Assembly: GCA_039199225.1 (NCBI GenBank) | Contig: JBCCSZ010000216.1 | Location: 1 to 13,910, forward strand | Direction of reading: 5' to 3' | Source of the DNA: JBCCSZ01 sp039199225 | Lineage (GTDB): Bacteria > Bacteroidota > Bacteroidia > Chitinophagales > Saprospiraceae | Length of the DNA stretch: 13,910 nucleotides | Part shown: in pieces, positions 7,485-13,910 of the stretch | How positions within the stretch are numbered: position 1 is the first letter of the stretch | How the letters are laid out: every line of letters begins with the position of its first letter | Translations under genes and position numbers: made by a program | Notes under the pieces: model-generated | Seen by the model: the letters and a program-made list of their open reading frames with translations, nothing else | What the model was told of the DNA's origin: nothing | Database searches by the model: none

Positions 7485-9264
7485 CCCACCGACCAAAGCT
7501 CATCAACCGCCAGAGGAAAGGGTAGTGCTGTCTTTGCTTTTTTTGCAGCACATGACGCACCCATTTCACAAGGGTGGGTTCCAACCACTCGGGGTTCCTA
7601 TCAATACAGACTGTAATTCGTTGGAGGACCACCTCTGGTGACTGTTCGATCCAAAGGTCTTGAGGCGTGACAAATCCCATTTTATCGTACCGTTGGAGGA
7701 TTGGCTGGGGTAATTGGTGGGCGAGCGCTTTTCGAAGGATGGCTTTGCGCACGCCCTTTCGAATTTTGTAAGTGGCAGGCAGCCCCAGACAGAATTGTAC
7801 CAGCTCGGGGTCCAGGAAGGGAATGCGTGCTTCGATCCCATGGGCCATGCTGTTGCGATCCTCATAATGCAGCAGGGCCGGCAGGGGACGATGTTGAAGG
7901 TTGTGCAAGCTGTGTTGCTTGAATGGGGCTGCCTCAGTAGTATCTTGAGTAACTTGTTTTGGGAGGATTTCTTTGTATTTAAAAAACTGGTGGTAGTTTG
8001 TTTTGGGCAAAAGGCGTTGTGCCAAGCCGGATATGCCCTTGGGATAGCGATACATTAGATAAAGGCTTTCCTTGGCAGCGGCTAGGGGATTTCGTTTGGC
8101 CAACTCTTTCAGAAAGGGCATGTAAAAGGTGCCGTATCCGCCCAGTAGCTCATCGGCGCCCTGTCCACAGAGCATTACCTTGAGGTTTTTTCTTTTGGCC
8201 TCCTGATAAATCATGTAATTGGCAATACAGTTGGCAGCAGCCAGTGGACCGTCCTGTACCTGGATGAGCCGATCGTGCCAGCGGTCAAGCTCTGTAAGTC
8301 CCGTCCGTATCTTATGACTATGGAGCTGGTATCTTTCGATCAAGAGATCGATGTAGGTGCTTTCATCATAGCCTTCAATACCGGGGCAGTAAGAAAACGC
8401 CTCTGGACTGAATGTCCCATCTTGTTCCTGCTGCGCCAAAGCCATAATGGCCGAACTGTCCAAGCCACCAGACAAGCTTGTCCCAATCGATACATCCGAC
8501 CGCAGGTGCAAACGAACCGATTGTCGGAGGGCTGCCTCCAAACCTTTGGCCGCTTGTTCAAAAGATGGAATGTTCAAAGTTTGATTGGTGCGCAGTTGCA
8601 AATAGTTGGAGCAGTTGAAGGTACCTTTTTCCAAATCGTAGCAGAGCCACTGCCCGGGCATCAGTTGCCAAACACCTTTGTAGAGGCTCTCTGCCCGATG
8701 GTGCTGCGTTGCGCTGTTCAAAAAATCAACTGCCACATGGAAGTTGACCTTGGCCTCCCAAGCCGGAATCGCTCGAAAAGCTTTGATCTCAGAAGCAAAG
8801 TAAAAATGGTCTTCAACAATGGTATAATAAAAGGGCTTGATGCCAAATGGATCGCGTGCGCAAAACAACTGTCGCCGCTCCGGTTCATAAATGGCAAAGG
8901 CCCACATCCCCCGAAATCGATCCAGGCAAGCTGCGCCCCACTGTGCATAGGCCCCAAGGATGACTTCTGTATCGGATTGACTGTGAAAGCTTTGTCCGGC
9001 TGCCTCCAAGCTTGCTCGGATTTCCCGATAGTTGTAAAGTTCGCCATTGTAGGTGATGGTGCGTCCAAATGCCTGCATGGGTTGGCGTCCCTTTTCAGAC
9101 AGGTCGATGATGGCCAGCCGTCTGTGACCCAATGCGACCTGTCCGTCTTGAAAAAAGCCTTCTCCGTCTGGTCCGCGGTGACTCAGCAGGCGGGTTCCTT
9201 TCTGCAAGGTATGGGTATCGCTAAGATGCCCGGGAGCTGCAATGATGCCGAAGATGCCACACAT
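7471..9264 (-). CDS. asnB: Asparagine synthase (glutamine-hydrolysing)-type amidotransferase
   Basis: This 597-residue protein has two complete domains. The N-terminal Ntn-hydrolase glutaminase starts MCGIFG with catalytic Cys2, and shows RLAIIDLS (49-56), YNGELYNY (72-79), SDTE (97-100) and ARDPFGIKPFYY (136-147). The synthetase half has the ATP-pyrophosphatase loop SGGLDSS (265-271), then CGQGADELLGGY and GIEARIPFLD. All key residues are present, so it should release ammonia from glutamine and use ATP to amidate a carboxylate. The free substrate could be aspartate. In polysaccharide loci such genes are often linked to amidation of uronic-acid residues, which I regard as plausible here but unproven. 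The ATG at 9264 lies 3 bp after the upstream FkbM gene stop, so the two form a small operon. Confidence 0.92.
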   Translation of the reverse strand: MCGIFGIIAAPGHLSDTHTLQKGTRLLSHRGPDGEGFFQDGQVALGHRRLAIIDLSEKGRQPMQAFGRTITYNGELYNYREIRASLEAAGQSFHSQSDTEVILGAYAQWGAACLDRFRGMWAFAIYEPERRQLFCARDPFGIKPFYYTIVEDHFYFASEIKAFRAIPAWEAKVNFHVAVDFLNSATQHHRAESLYKGVWQLMPGQWLCYDLEKGTFNCSNYLQLRTNQTLNIPSFEQAAKGLEAALRQSVRLHLRSDVSIGTSLSGGLDSSAIMALAQQEQDGTFSPEAFSYCPGIEGYDESTYIDLLIERYQLHSHKIRTGLTELDRWHDRLIQVQDGPLAAANCIANYMIYQEAKRKNLKVMLCGQGADELLGGYGTFYMPFLKELAKRNPLAAAKESLYLMYRYPKGISGLAQRLLPKTNYHQFFKYKEILPKQVTQDTTEAAPFKQHSLHNLQHRPLPALLHYEDRNSMAHGIEARIPFLDPELVQFCLGLPATYKIRKGVRKAILRKALAHQLPQPILQRYDKMGFVTPQDLWIEQSPEVVLQRITVCIDRNPEWLEPTLVKWVRHVLQKKQRQHYPFLWRLMSFGRWVRTL

Positions 9265-9267
9265 AGC

Positions 9268-10056
9268 TCAATGGGAATTTAAATCTTTACCAGCCCTTAC
9301 TGCCACGATCTTCCCATAATTGCTGGCCTTTGTGCCGTAAGTGGGACTAAAGCTGTACTGCCGTATGTCAAAGCCGGTAGATTCCAAATGCCGAATCAGC
9401 TGCTGTGGTTGGTAGCCTTCCTTTTGCAGATCGTGAAACTCCATGGAGATGACCTTGATGCGGGTCAGTACTTCCACCGGAGATTCCAGCAAAATTGGAT
9501 ACTCGGCTCCTTCACAGTCCAACTTTAAAAAGTCGATTGTTTGAAGTGTTTGTTGTGCCAGTAAATCTGCCAGACTCAAAGTAGGGACAGTCGTTTGTTG
9601 ATTTGTAGCGCCTGCATGGTCAAAAAGACTGTGGTTGAAAGACGGGCCACCATACAGCGATCGTTCTGCACTCGAACCAGCTAGGCCGAGGGCATGTACT
9701 TCAATATTTTTGAAAGGATGTTTTGATAAATTCTTTTGTAAGCGCTCAAAGTTGCCCGGAGAGGGTTCCAGTGCAAGAATCCTACTATCCGAGGAGGTGT
9801 TGAGTGCAGCAAAGAGCGAAAAATATCCAAAATGAGCGCCCACATCAATAATGGTTGCTTTCTCATAAAAAGGGAAGTAGGGGGCATAGACACGCTGTAC
9901 GAATATTTCATCCAGCACATTGATGCCTTCTTTATTGTAGTGGTAATCGAGTTGAAGGCCATTGCTGCGGCAGATTTTCCCGAAGGCATAGCGATCGACG
10001 GGTAAAACCTTCCGAAAGAAATTTTCAATGACTTTGGCCATCATAGGATTACTCAT
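9268..10056 (-). CDS. FkbM family methyltransferase (second copy type)
   Basis: The 262-residue protein has SAM-binding motif I DVGAHFGYFS (71-80), ALEPSP (95-100) and the FkbM-type IDFLKLDCEGAE (174-185). It belongs to the same family as the gene ending at 5538 but differs in motifs and spacing, so it is a distinct lineage and not a local duplicate. It is expected to O-methylate a sugar hydroxyl in the cytoplasm. It is followed directly by the AsnB-like gene, which suggests that methylation and amidation act on the same product. The ATG at 10056 is the most upstream start. ATGs at 10044 and 10041 are alternatives. No Shine-Dalgarno sequence is visible, which is normal for Bacteroidota. Confidence 0.88.
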   Translation of the reverse strand: MSNPMMAKVIENFFRKVLPVDRYAFGKICRSNGLQLDYHYNKEGINVLDEIFVQRVYAPYFPFYEKATIIDVGAHFGYFSLFAALNTSSDSRILALEPSPGNFERLQKNLSKHPFKNIEVHALGLAGSSAERSLYGGPSFNHSLFDHAGATNQQTTVPTLSLADLLAQQTLQTIDFLKLDCEGAEYPILLESPVEVLTRIKVISMEFHDLQKEGYQPQQLIRHLESTGFDIRQYSFSPTYGTKASNYGKIVAVRAGKDLNSH

Positions 10057-10065
10057 TTATTCCAT

Positions 10066-10097
10066 TTTTTAGCCTTTCCTCCTAAGTCGTATCTTTG
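10066..10097 (+). promoter_or_regulatory. Bacteroidota-type promoter ahead of first GNAT gene
   Basis: The sequence TATCTTTG at 10090-10097 matches the Bacteroidota -7 consensus TAnnTTTG exactly. A T-run at 10065-10070 lies about 19 nt upstream, where the -33 TTTG box is expected, but it is a poor match. The predicted transcript start falls at or just before the ATG at 10105, so the mRNA may be leaderless. The 48-bp divergent gap (10057-10104) shows no equally good element for the minus-strand FkbM gene. Confidence 0.55.
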
Positions 10098-10104
10098 CCC
10101 TCCT

Positions 10105-11064
10105 ATGGGGTCGCAAAATAAAGAGCTTTATCGGAATTTTTGTCAGCACCATCCGGAAATGCCGATTTTTTTGCAGGACTGGTGGCTGGATACGGTCTGT
10201 ACAAATGGCGGATGGGATGTCTGTTTACATCAGGCAAAAGATGGAAAAATTCTGGCCGTACTGCCCTATGTTGTACTGCATCGTCTTGGTCAAAAGCAGA
10301 TTGGCAAGCCCTTGCTGACTCCCTTTTTGGGTGTTTGGGCGCCCGACTGGATACACTCGGATCGCTTGCATAAGCGATATGCTTTTCAAGATAAATGTGT
10401 GGCGGGTCTGATTGAACAGCTCCCAAAGGCAACAGCTACTAGTGTCTATTGTGGCCCGCATTTTCAAAATTGGATGGCCTTTCATCAAAAGGGCTTTCGG
10501 CAGACGGAGGCTTACACTTATATTTTGGATCAACTGGATGATGTAGCGGCTCTTTTTCAGCAACTCAAGGGTAGTGTGCGCAACAAGATTCGGAAAGCCG
10601 AGAAGAGCCTATCAGTAGAGCTGCCTCATTCGATCGAAACTTTCTATGCAGTCAATCGAAAGACCTTTCAACGTCAGGGCTTGAAAACGCCTTATTCACT
10701 CGCTTTCCTGAATCGACTTGATAAGGTTTTGGCAGAGCGACAACAACGCATGATTTTCCTGGCCAAGGATGCAGAAGGCCGTGTACATGCCGGACTGTAT
10801 CTGATTTGGGATCATACGACTGCCTACAACCTCTTGCTCGGTGCCGATCCAGCGCTACGTAACAGTGGTGCGGTTCAGTTGCTGCTGTGGGAGGCGATTC
10901 GCTGCAGTGCTCACCTGGGGAAAGTATTTAATTTTGAGGGAAGTATGTTGCCACAGGTCGAGTCCATTTTCCGGGACTTTGGCGCTCGCCGCCAGCCTTA
11001 TTACCGCCTTTACAAAGAGCGTAGTCGCTTTTGGCAAGCCATCCGAATTGCTTTGAACAAATGA
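10105..11064 (+). CDS. FemAB-like GNAT family acyltransferase, copy 1
   Basis: This 319-residue protein resembles the FemAB-like double-GNAT family (Acetyltransf_6 type). Visible marks are FLQDWWLDTVC (22-32), SVRNKIRKAEKSLSVEL (157-173), FLAKDAEGRVHAGLYLIWD (218-236), NSGAVQLLLWEAIR (253-266) and NFEGSML (276-282). Related proteins transfer acyl or aminoacyl groups, and many members sit in exopolysaccharide loci of Gram-negative bacteria. A role in adding an acyl or amino-acid group to the glycan is an inference from this setting. No signal peptide or membrane helix is seen. A paralog follows 45 bp downstream. The ATG at 10105 has a promoter element 7 nt upstream. Confidence 0.8.
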   Translation: MGSQNKELYRNFCQHHPEMPIFLQDWWLDTVCTNGGWDVCLHQAKDGKILAVLPYVVLHRLGQKQIGKPLLTPFLGVWAPDWIHSDRLHKRYAFQDKCVAGLIEQLPKATATSVYCGPHFQNWMAFHQKGFRQTEAYTYILDQLDDVAALFQQLKGSVRNKIRKAEKSLSVELPHSIETFYAVNRKTFQRQGLKTPYSLAFLNRLDKVLAERQQRMIFLAKDAEGRVHAGLYLIWDHTTAYNLLLGADPALRNSGAVQLLLWEAIRCSAHLGKVFNFEGSMLPQVESIFRDFGARRQPYYRLYKERSRFWQAIRIALNK

Positions 11065-11072
11065 GTCCCTTC

Positions 11073-11102
11073 TTGCGATGTTGTTTTTCTTTTCTATCTT
11101 CA
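11073..11102 (+). promoter_or_regulatory. Possible weak promoter ahead of second GNAT gene
   Basis: TATCTTCA at 11095-11102 partly matches TAnnTTTG. A TTG at 11073-11075 lies 19 nt upstream, in the position of a -33 box. The element ends exactly 7 nt before the ATG at 11110, the same spacing as at the first GNAT gene, which suggests a duplicated and decayed promoter. It may be inactive, since the gene could also be transcribed from upstream. Confidence 0.3.
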
Positions 11103-11109
11103 TTTTTGA

Positions 11110-12072
11110 ATGCAAACGTTGATCAGCCAGGCACATTATCGGACCTTCTGCCGCACAGAAATGGCGCTGCCTCTGTTTTTACAGGATTGGTGGCTGGATG
11201 CCGTTTGTATGGATGGTGTATGGCAGGCGGTACTTTGCATGGACGAGCAAGAGCAGGTTTTGGCTGCTATGCCGTATTTCATTGGCCAAAAGTTCAAACA
11301 AGGGGCCATTGTCAAGCCACCCTTGACGCCTTACCTTGGACCCTGGTTCCGAGCTGCCGACCCTTCGATGAAGCGTAGTAAGTTTTACGGTAGGCGCGAC
11401 ATTTGGATCCAAAGCATGCTGCAGTCACTGCCGCGTTTTCCATTTGTGGAAATGCCGATCCATCCCCAATCTGGTGACTGGATGGCCTTTTACCAAGCAG
11501 GCTTTGAGCAAACGACTGCCTATACCTATGTTTTGGAGGACCTGTCCGATCTGGATGCTGTTTTTGCCCAAATGGCTGGCAATACGCGGACAGACATTCG
11601 GCGCGCCCAAAAACAGCTGACCGTAGAATACAGCGAAGACATTGAACTGCTCCATCAATTGTTGCTTATGACTTTTGAGCGTCAGGGATTGGTCTTGCCC
11701 GTGGGCTTATCTTTGTTGCAGTGCGCCGATGAGGCTCTGAGGCAGCATCAGCAAAGGGCCTTCTTGATTGCGCGAGATGCACAGGGGCGAATCCATGCAG
11801 GCGTCTACATGGTTTGGGATGGGCAGAAAGCGTACAATCTGATGTCAGGCGCAGATACAAAACTGCGATCCAGCGGGGCAGTTCAGTTGTTGCTGTGGGA
11901 GGCAATTCGTTTGGCCTCCGCCAAGGGGCTGTCTTTCGATTTTGAGGGGAGCATGCTGGCGACCATCGAGCCGATCTTTCGCCGCTTTGGGGGCGTTCGG
12001 CAGCCCTATCATCGCTTGTATAAATACCAAAATCGATTTTGGAAACTAGTGCAATTGTTGCGAAGCAGATAA
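11110..12072 (+). CDS. FemAB-like GNAT family acyltransferase, copy 2
   Basis: This 320-residue paralog of the preceding gene is colinear over its whole length. Shared blocks include FLQDWWLD (23-30), DWMAF (123-127), RDAQGRIHAG (222-231), SSGAVQLLLWEAIR (254-267) and DFEGSML (277-283). By hand count, 57 of 90 residues are identical in the last third (222-311), with much weaker similarity in the middle. The fold and likely role are as for copy 1, but differences in the central segment suggest a different acceptor or donor. It is followed after 7 bp by the deacetylase-family gene, so these are likely cotranscribed. The ATG at 11110 is supported by alignment with copy 1, whose N-terminus starts at nearly the same residue. 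Confidence 0.8.
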   Translation: MQTLISQAHYRTFCRTEMALPLFLQDWWLDAVCMDGVWQAVLCMDEQEQVLAAMPYFIGQKFKQGAIVKPPLTPYLGPWFRAADPSMKRSKFYGRRDIWIQSMLQSLPRFPFVEMPIHPQSGDWMAFYQAGFEQTTAYTYVLEDLSDLDAVFAQMAGNTRTDIRRAQKQLTVEYSEDIELLHQLLLMTFERQGLVLPVGLSLLQCADEALRQHQQRAFLIARDAQGRIHAGVYMVWDGQKAYNLMSGADTKLRSSGAVQLLLWEAIRLASAKGLSFDFEGSMLATIEPIFRRFGGVRQPYHRLYKYQNRFWKLVQLLRSR

Positions 12073-12079
12073 CTTTTAG

Positions 12080-13411
12080 ATGAAGAAAATTCCACTGATT
12101 CCCGGATTGAAAGTTCAGATGTCGCGCCTCGGCTACGTCCTGGATTTCCTGAATGAGCATCCTAGCTTTCAGGCGGCAGGTCTGTGCATCGTATTGGCAG
12201 AAGAGGCTGCCTCGGAAGGTGCGATTTTCTATGGCGGAATCCCCAAGGTGGCAAAAGTCGAGAGATACATCCCGGCAGATGCTTTGTTTTTTGCTTCTGA
12301 TTGTGTGAGTACAAGCAATTTCATTGCTGTTCCTTATCAGTTGGATGATCTACAGCTTTGGGCGGTGGCGCAGACAGGAAATGGCGGCCCCTTTTACAAG
12401 GATGGTCGTTTTGGTTTTGATGTATTGGAAACGATTTTTTTCCACATCAGCCGCTATGAAGAGTGGCTGGCTGGTGCTGCGCAAAAGGATTTGCACGGGC
12501 GAATCAAAGAGGATTACCAATTTTTGGTGCGGCACCAACTGCAGCAACAGGCAGTCGTTGATCAATTGGTGTGGGCGCTGGTCAAGGTGCTACTTGGTGA
12601 AGTGCCACAACTACCAACCCGCTATCGAATGACCCACGACATCGACGACATCATCAAGTTTGAGGCTTGGTGGCGGATTTACCGCTCTACCTTTGGTGTC
12701 ATTTGGCGGAGAGAAGACCTCCGTAAAGTTGGTAAACTGTGGCGCAGCTATCTGGGCATCGTACTGGCCGGTGCCAACGATCCATACGATACTTACGACT
12801 GGATGTTGAAGACCGAAGCGCGATTTGAAAAGGTTTTGTATCTACTCATAGGAGGGCAGACAGCCTTCGACACTCCCTATCCGTTGGCACATGAGCAAGT
12901 GGATAAAATCCGTAGGTTTTGTGTGGAGCGCGGCTATGCGATTGGCTTGCATCCTAGTTATGAAGCGGCGCAGGATGCCCATCAACTGGCAACGGAGCAA
13001 TCCGAGTTGGAGAATTGGTTGGGCCAGCCCATTCACTACAGTCGGCAGCACTACCTTCGCTTCCACTGGCCCCAAACGGCTGTTTTGCTGGAATCGGCAG
13101 GAATTTCAGATGACTCCTCTCTTGGCTACAGCGAGCGCATCGGCTTTCGTTGTGGCACGGGCTTTCCATATCATCTCTATAATTTCGATGAAGAACGCGC
13201 TTATCGCTTTACAGAAACCCCAATGGTATTTATGGACGTATCCCTGCTTCGGGAAGGGAACTACCAAGAGGATCAGGTGAGCGATTTATGGCATTCGTTT
13301 ATGGCAAAGAACCAATATGGAACGATGATTACTTTTAATTTTCACAATTCTCGTTTCGATGATGCCTGGATTCATCGAGTTGACCTTCGAAAATTGTACG
13401 ACCAACTCTAA
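12080..13411 (+). CDS. Polysaccharide deacetylase family protein with N-terminal DUF7033-like domain
   Basis: The protein has 443 residues. The N-terminal part (about 1-170) contains GFDVLETIFFHISRYEEW (112-129), typical of the long N-terminal domain found on Bacteroidota deacetylase-like proteins. The catalytic-type half begins with MTHDIDD (184-190), giving the paired aspartates of motif 1. It continues with GLHPSYEAA (289-297), SRQHYLRF (321-328), DDSSLGYSERIGFRCGT (344-360) and FNFHNSRF (419-426). His291 and His324 are the likely metal ligands together with the THDIDD aspartates. The expected reaction is removal of N- or O-acetyl groups from a sugar. There is no signal peptide, so it may act on a cytosolic intermediate. 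It starts 7 bp after the second GNAT gene. Confidence 0.82.
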   Translation: MKKIPLIPGLKVQMSRLGYVLDFLNEHPSFQAAGLCIVLAEEAASEGAIFYGGIPKVAKVERYIPADALFFASDCVSTSNFIAVPYQLDDLQLWAVAQTGNGGPFYKDGRFGFDVLETIFFHISRYEEWLAGAAQKDLHGRIKEDYQFLVRHQLQQQAVVDQLVWALVKVLLGEVPQLPTRYRMTHDIDDIIKFEAWWRIYRSTFGVIWRREDLRKVGKLWRSYLGIVLAGANDPYDTYDWMLKTEARFEKVLYLLIGGQTAFDTPYPLAHEQVDKIRRFCVERGYAIGLHPSYEAAQDAHQLATEQSELENWLGQPIHYSRQHYLRFHWPQTAVLLESAGISDDSSLGYSERIGFRCGTGFPYHLYNFDEERAYRFTETPMVFMDVSLLREGNYQEDQVSDLWHSFMAKNQYGTMITFNFHNSRFDDAWIHRVDLRKLYDQL

Positions 13412-13423
13412 ACCGATACGAGA

Positions 13424-13910
13424 TTGAAAGGACTGGCCTACTACCGAATCAACAAGGAGGACAAAGCCAATGCTGGCGTTGTTCAAAAGATGTTGGCACA
13501 GATGACTGCTCTTCGGGCAAGTGGGCTGGAAATGGATTTAGTCTGTCTGGGCTGGGCTGGCGTCTACCAAAATGAGCGCCTGATCCATCGCTTCCGCTGG
13601 CCGGTTTTACAGCGCCGCTGGTTGACATTTTTGTTTTACTTCCTTCAATGGCCTGCCATTAGCTGGCGGAAAACGAAGCTGGCGGACTATGATTTTCTAT
13701 ACATTCGCTACCCAATGATGCACCCCTTGTTGATGCGCCTGCTTCAAAAGGCCAAAAGGGACGGCTTAAAAGTTGTCCTGGAAATACCGACCTGGCCCTA
13801 CGATAAGGAGCCGCAATCCATACCGCATCGGATGAGCTTGTGGATGGACCGTTGGTGTCGCAGTCGCTTATCTTCCTATGTCGATTTGATTTTGCATTAT
13901 GGTCAAGAAC
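13424..13910 (+). CDS. Glycosyltransferase (GT4-like), TTG start, 3' end cut by window
   Basis: From the TTG at 13424 the frame is open to the right edge for 162 codons. The protein begins MKGLAYYRIN, followed by KANAGVVQKMLAQMTAL (14-30), the first glycine-containing loop of a GT-B fold. Later it has DFLYIRYPMM (90-99) and LEIPTWPYDKE (119-129), which are characteristic of a GT4-like group common in Bacteroidota surface-glycan loci. The TTG is forced: the deacetylase stop TAA (13409-13411) lies in the same frame only four codons earlier, and the first ATG (13490) would remove the conserved N-terminus. Only the acceptor-side domain is visible. The donor-binding half lies beyond the window. 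It is probably cotranscribed with the deacetylase gene. Confidence 0.8.
   Translation, partial: MKGLAYYRINKEDKANAGVVQKMLAQMTALRASGLEMDLVCLGWAGVYQNERLIHRFRWPVLQRRWLTFLFYFLQWPAISWRKTKLADYDFLYIRYPMMHPLLMRLLQKAKRDGLKVVLEIPTWPYDKEPQSIPHRMSLWMDRWCRSRLSSYVDLILHYGQE

Noticed and set aside
8275..9282. A 335-codon open frame on the plus strand opposite the AsnB-like gene
   Set aside because: The opposite strand encodes a complete AsnB-like protein with all catalytic motifs. The plus-strand translation shows no recognisable domain and is explained by mirror-frame codon bias.
10057..10104. A promoter for the second FkbM gene in the divergent gap
   Set aside because: The minus strand of this gap has no TAnnTTTG match. 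An AGGAGG there is about 26 nt from the ATG, too far to act as a ribosome binding site.
11666..12160. A 164-codon minus-strand open frame across the end of the second GNAT gene and start of the deacetylase gene
   Set aside because: It is antisense to two well-supported genes and has a low-complexity, Arg/Pro-rich translation.
1..13910. CRISPR arrays, tRNA or rRNA genes, insertion sequences, toxin-antitoxin or phage genes
   Set aside because: No regularly spaced repeats, cloverleaf-like sequences, transposase motifs or small paired genes were seen on either strand by reading. All non-coding gaps are under 50 bp.

Overview
The window is a dense surface-polysaccharide (O-antigen, capsule or similar) biosynthesis and export locus. 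About 98% of it is coding. I see no rRNA, tRNA, CRISPR array or transposase. The organism is most likely a member of Bacteroidota, perhaps the moderate-GC Saprospiria/Cytophagia side. This is an inference from TAnnTTTG-type -7 promoter elements placed just before start codons, from poor Shine-Dalgarno sequences, and from family types common in that phylum: the deacetylase with a long N-terminal domain, FemAB-like GNAT proteins, and a glycosyltransferase with an EIPTWPY motif.

Layout, by strand block. Block 1 (minus strand, 6311 down to 1) is a tightly packed series of seven genes: FkbM methyltransferase, family 2 glycosyltransferase, ABC-2 permease (Wzm-like), ABC ATPase with a C-terminal extension (Wzt-like), two sulfotransferase-like proteins, and an RgpF-family rhamnan-synthesis protein that runs off the left edge. 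Gaps shrink from 20 bp to overlaps of 4, 8 and 11 bp, so this looks like one translationally coupled operon. Block 2 (plus, 6324-7484) is a single GT-B-like glycosyltransferase. It diverges from block 1 across a very short junction carrying an imperfect inverted repeat. Block 3 (minus, 10056 down to 7471) is a second FkbM methyltransferase followed by a glutamine-dependent asparagine synthase-like amidotransferase. The latter overlaps the end of block 2 tail to tail by 14 bp. Block 4 (plus, 10105 to the right edge) holds two tandem paralogous FemAB-like GNAT proteins, a polysaccharide deacetylase-family protein, and a glycosyltransferase that starts at TTG and runs off the right edge.

How the genes fit together (inference): the glycosyltransferases and the RgpF protein build the glycan. 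The sulfotransferases, FkbM methyltransferases, AsnB-like amidotransferase, GNAT proteins and deacetylase decorate or trim it. Wzm/Wzt export it through the ABC-dependent route, and no Wzx flippase or Wzy polymerase is visible here. The most notable idea is that the exported glycan is sulfated and may be recognised by the Wzt C-terminal domain. No gene is a clear novel system on its own. The points most worth checking are the gene combination, the tandem GNAT pair with its matching promoter spacing, the nested divergent junction and the apparently leaderless starts.
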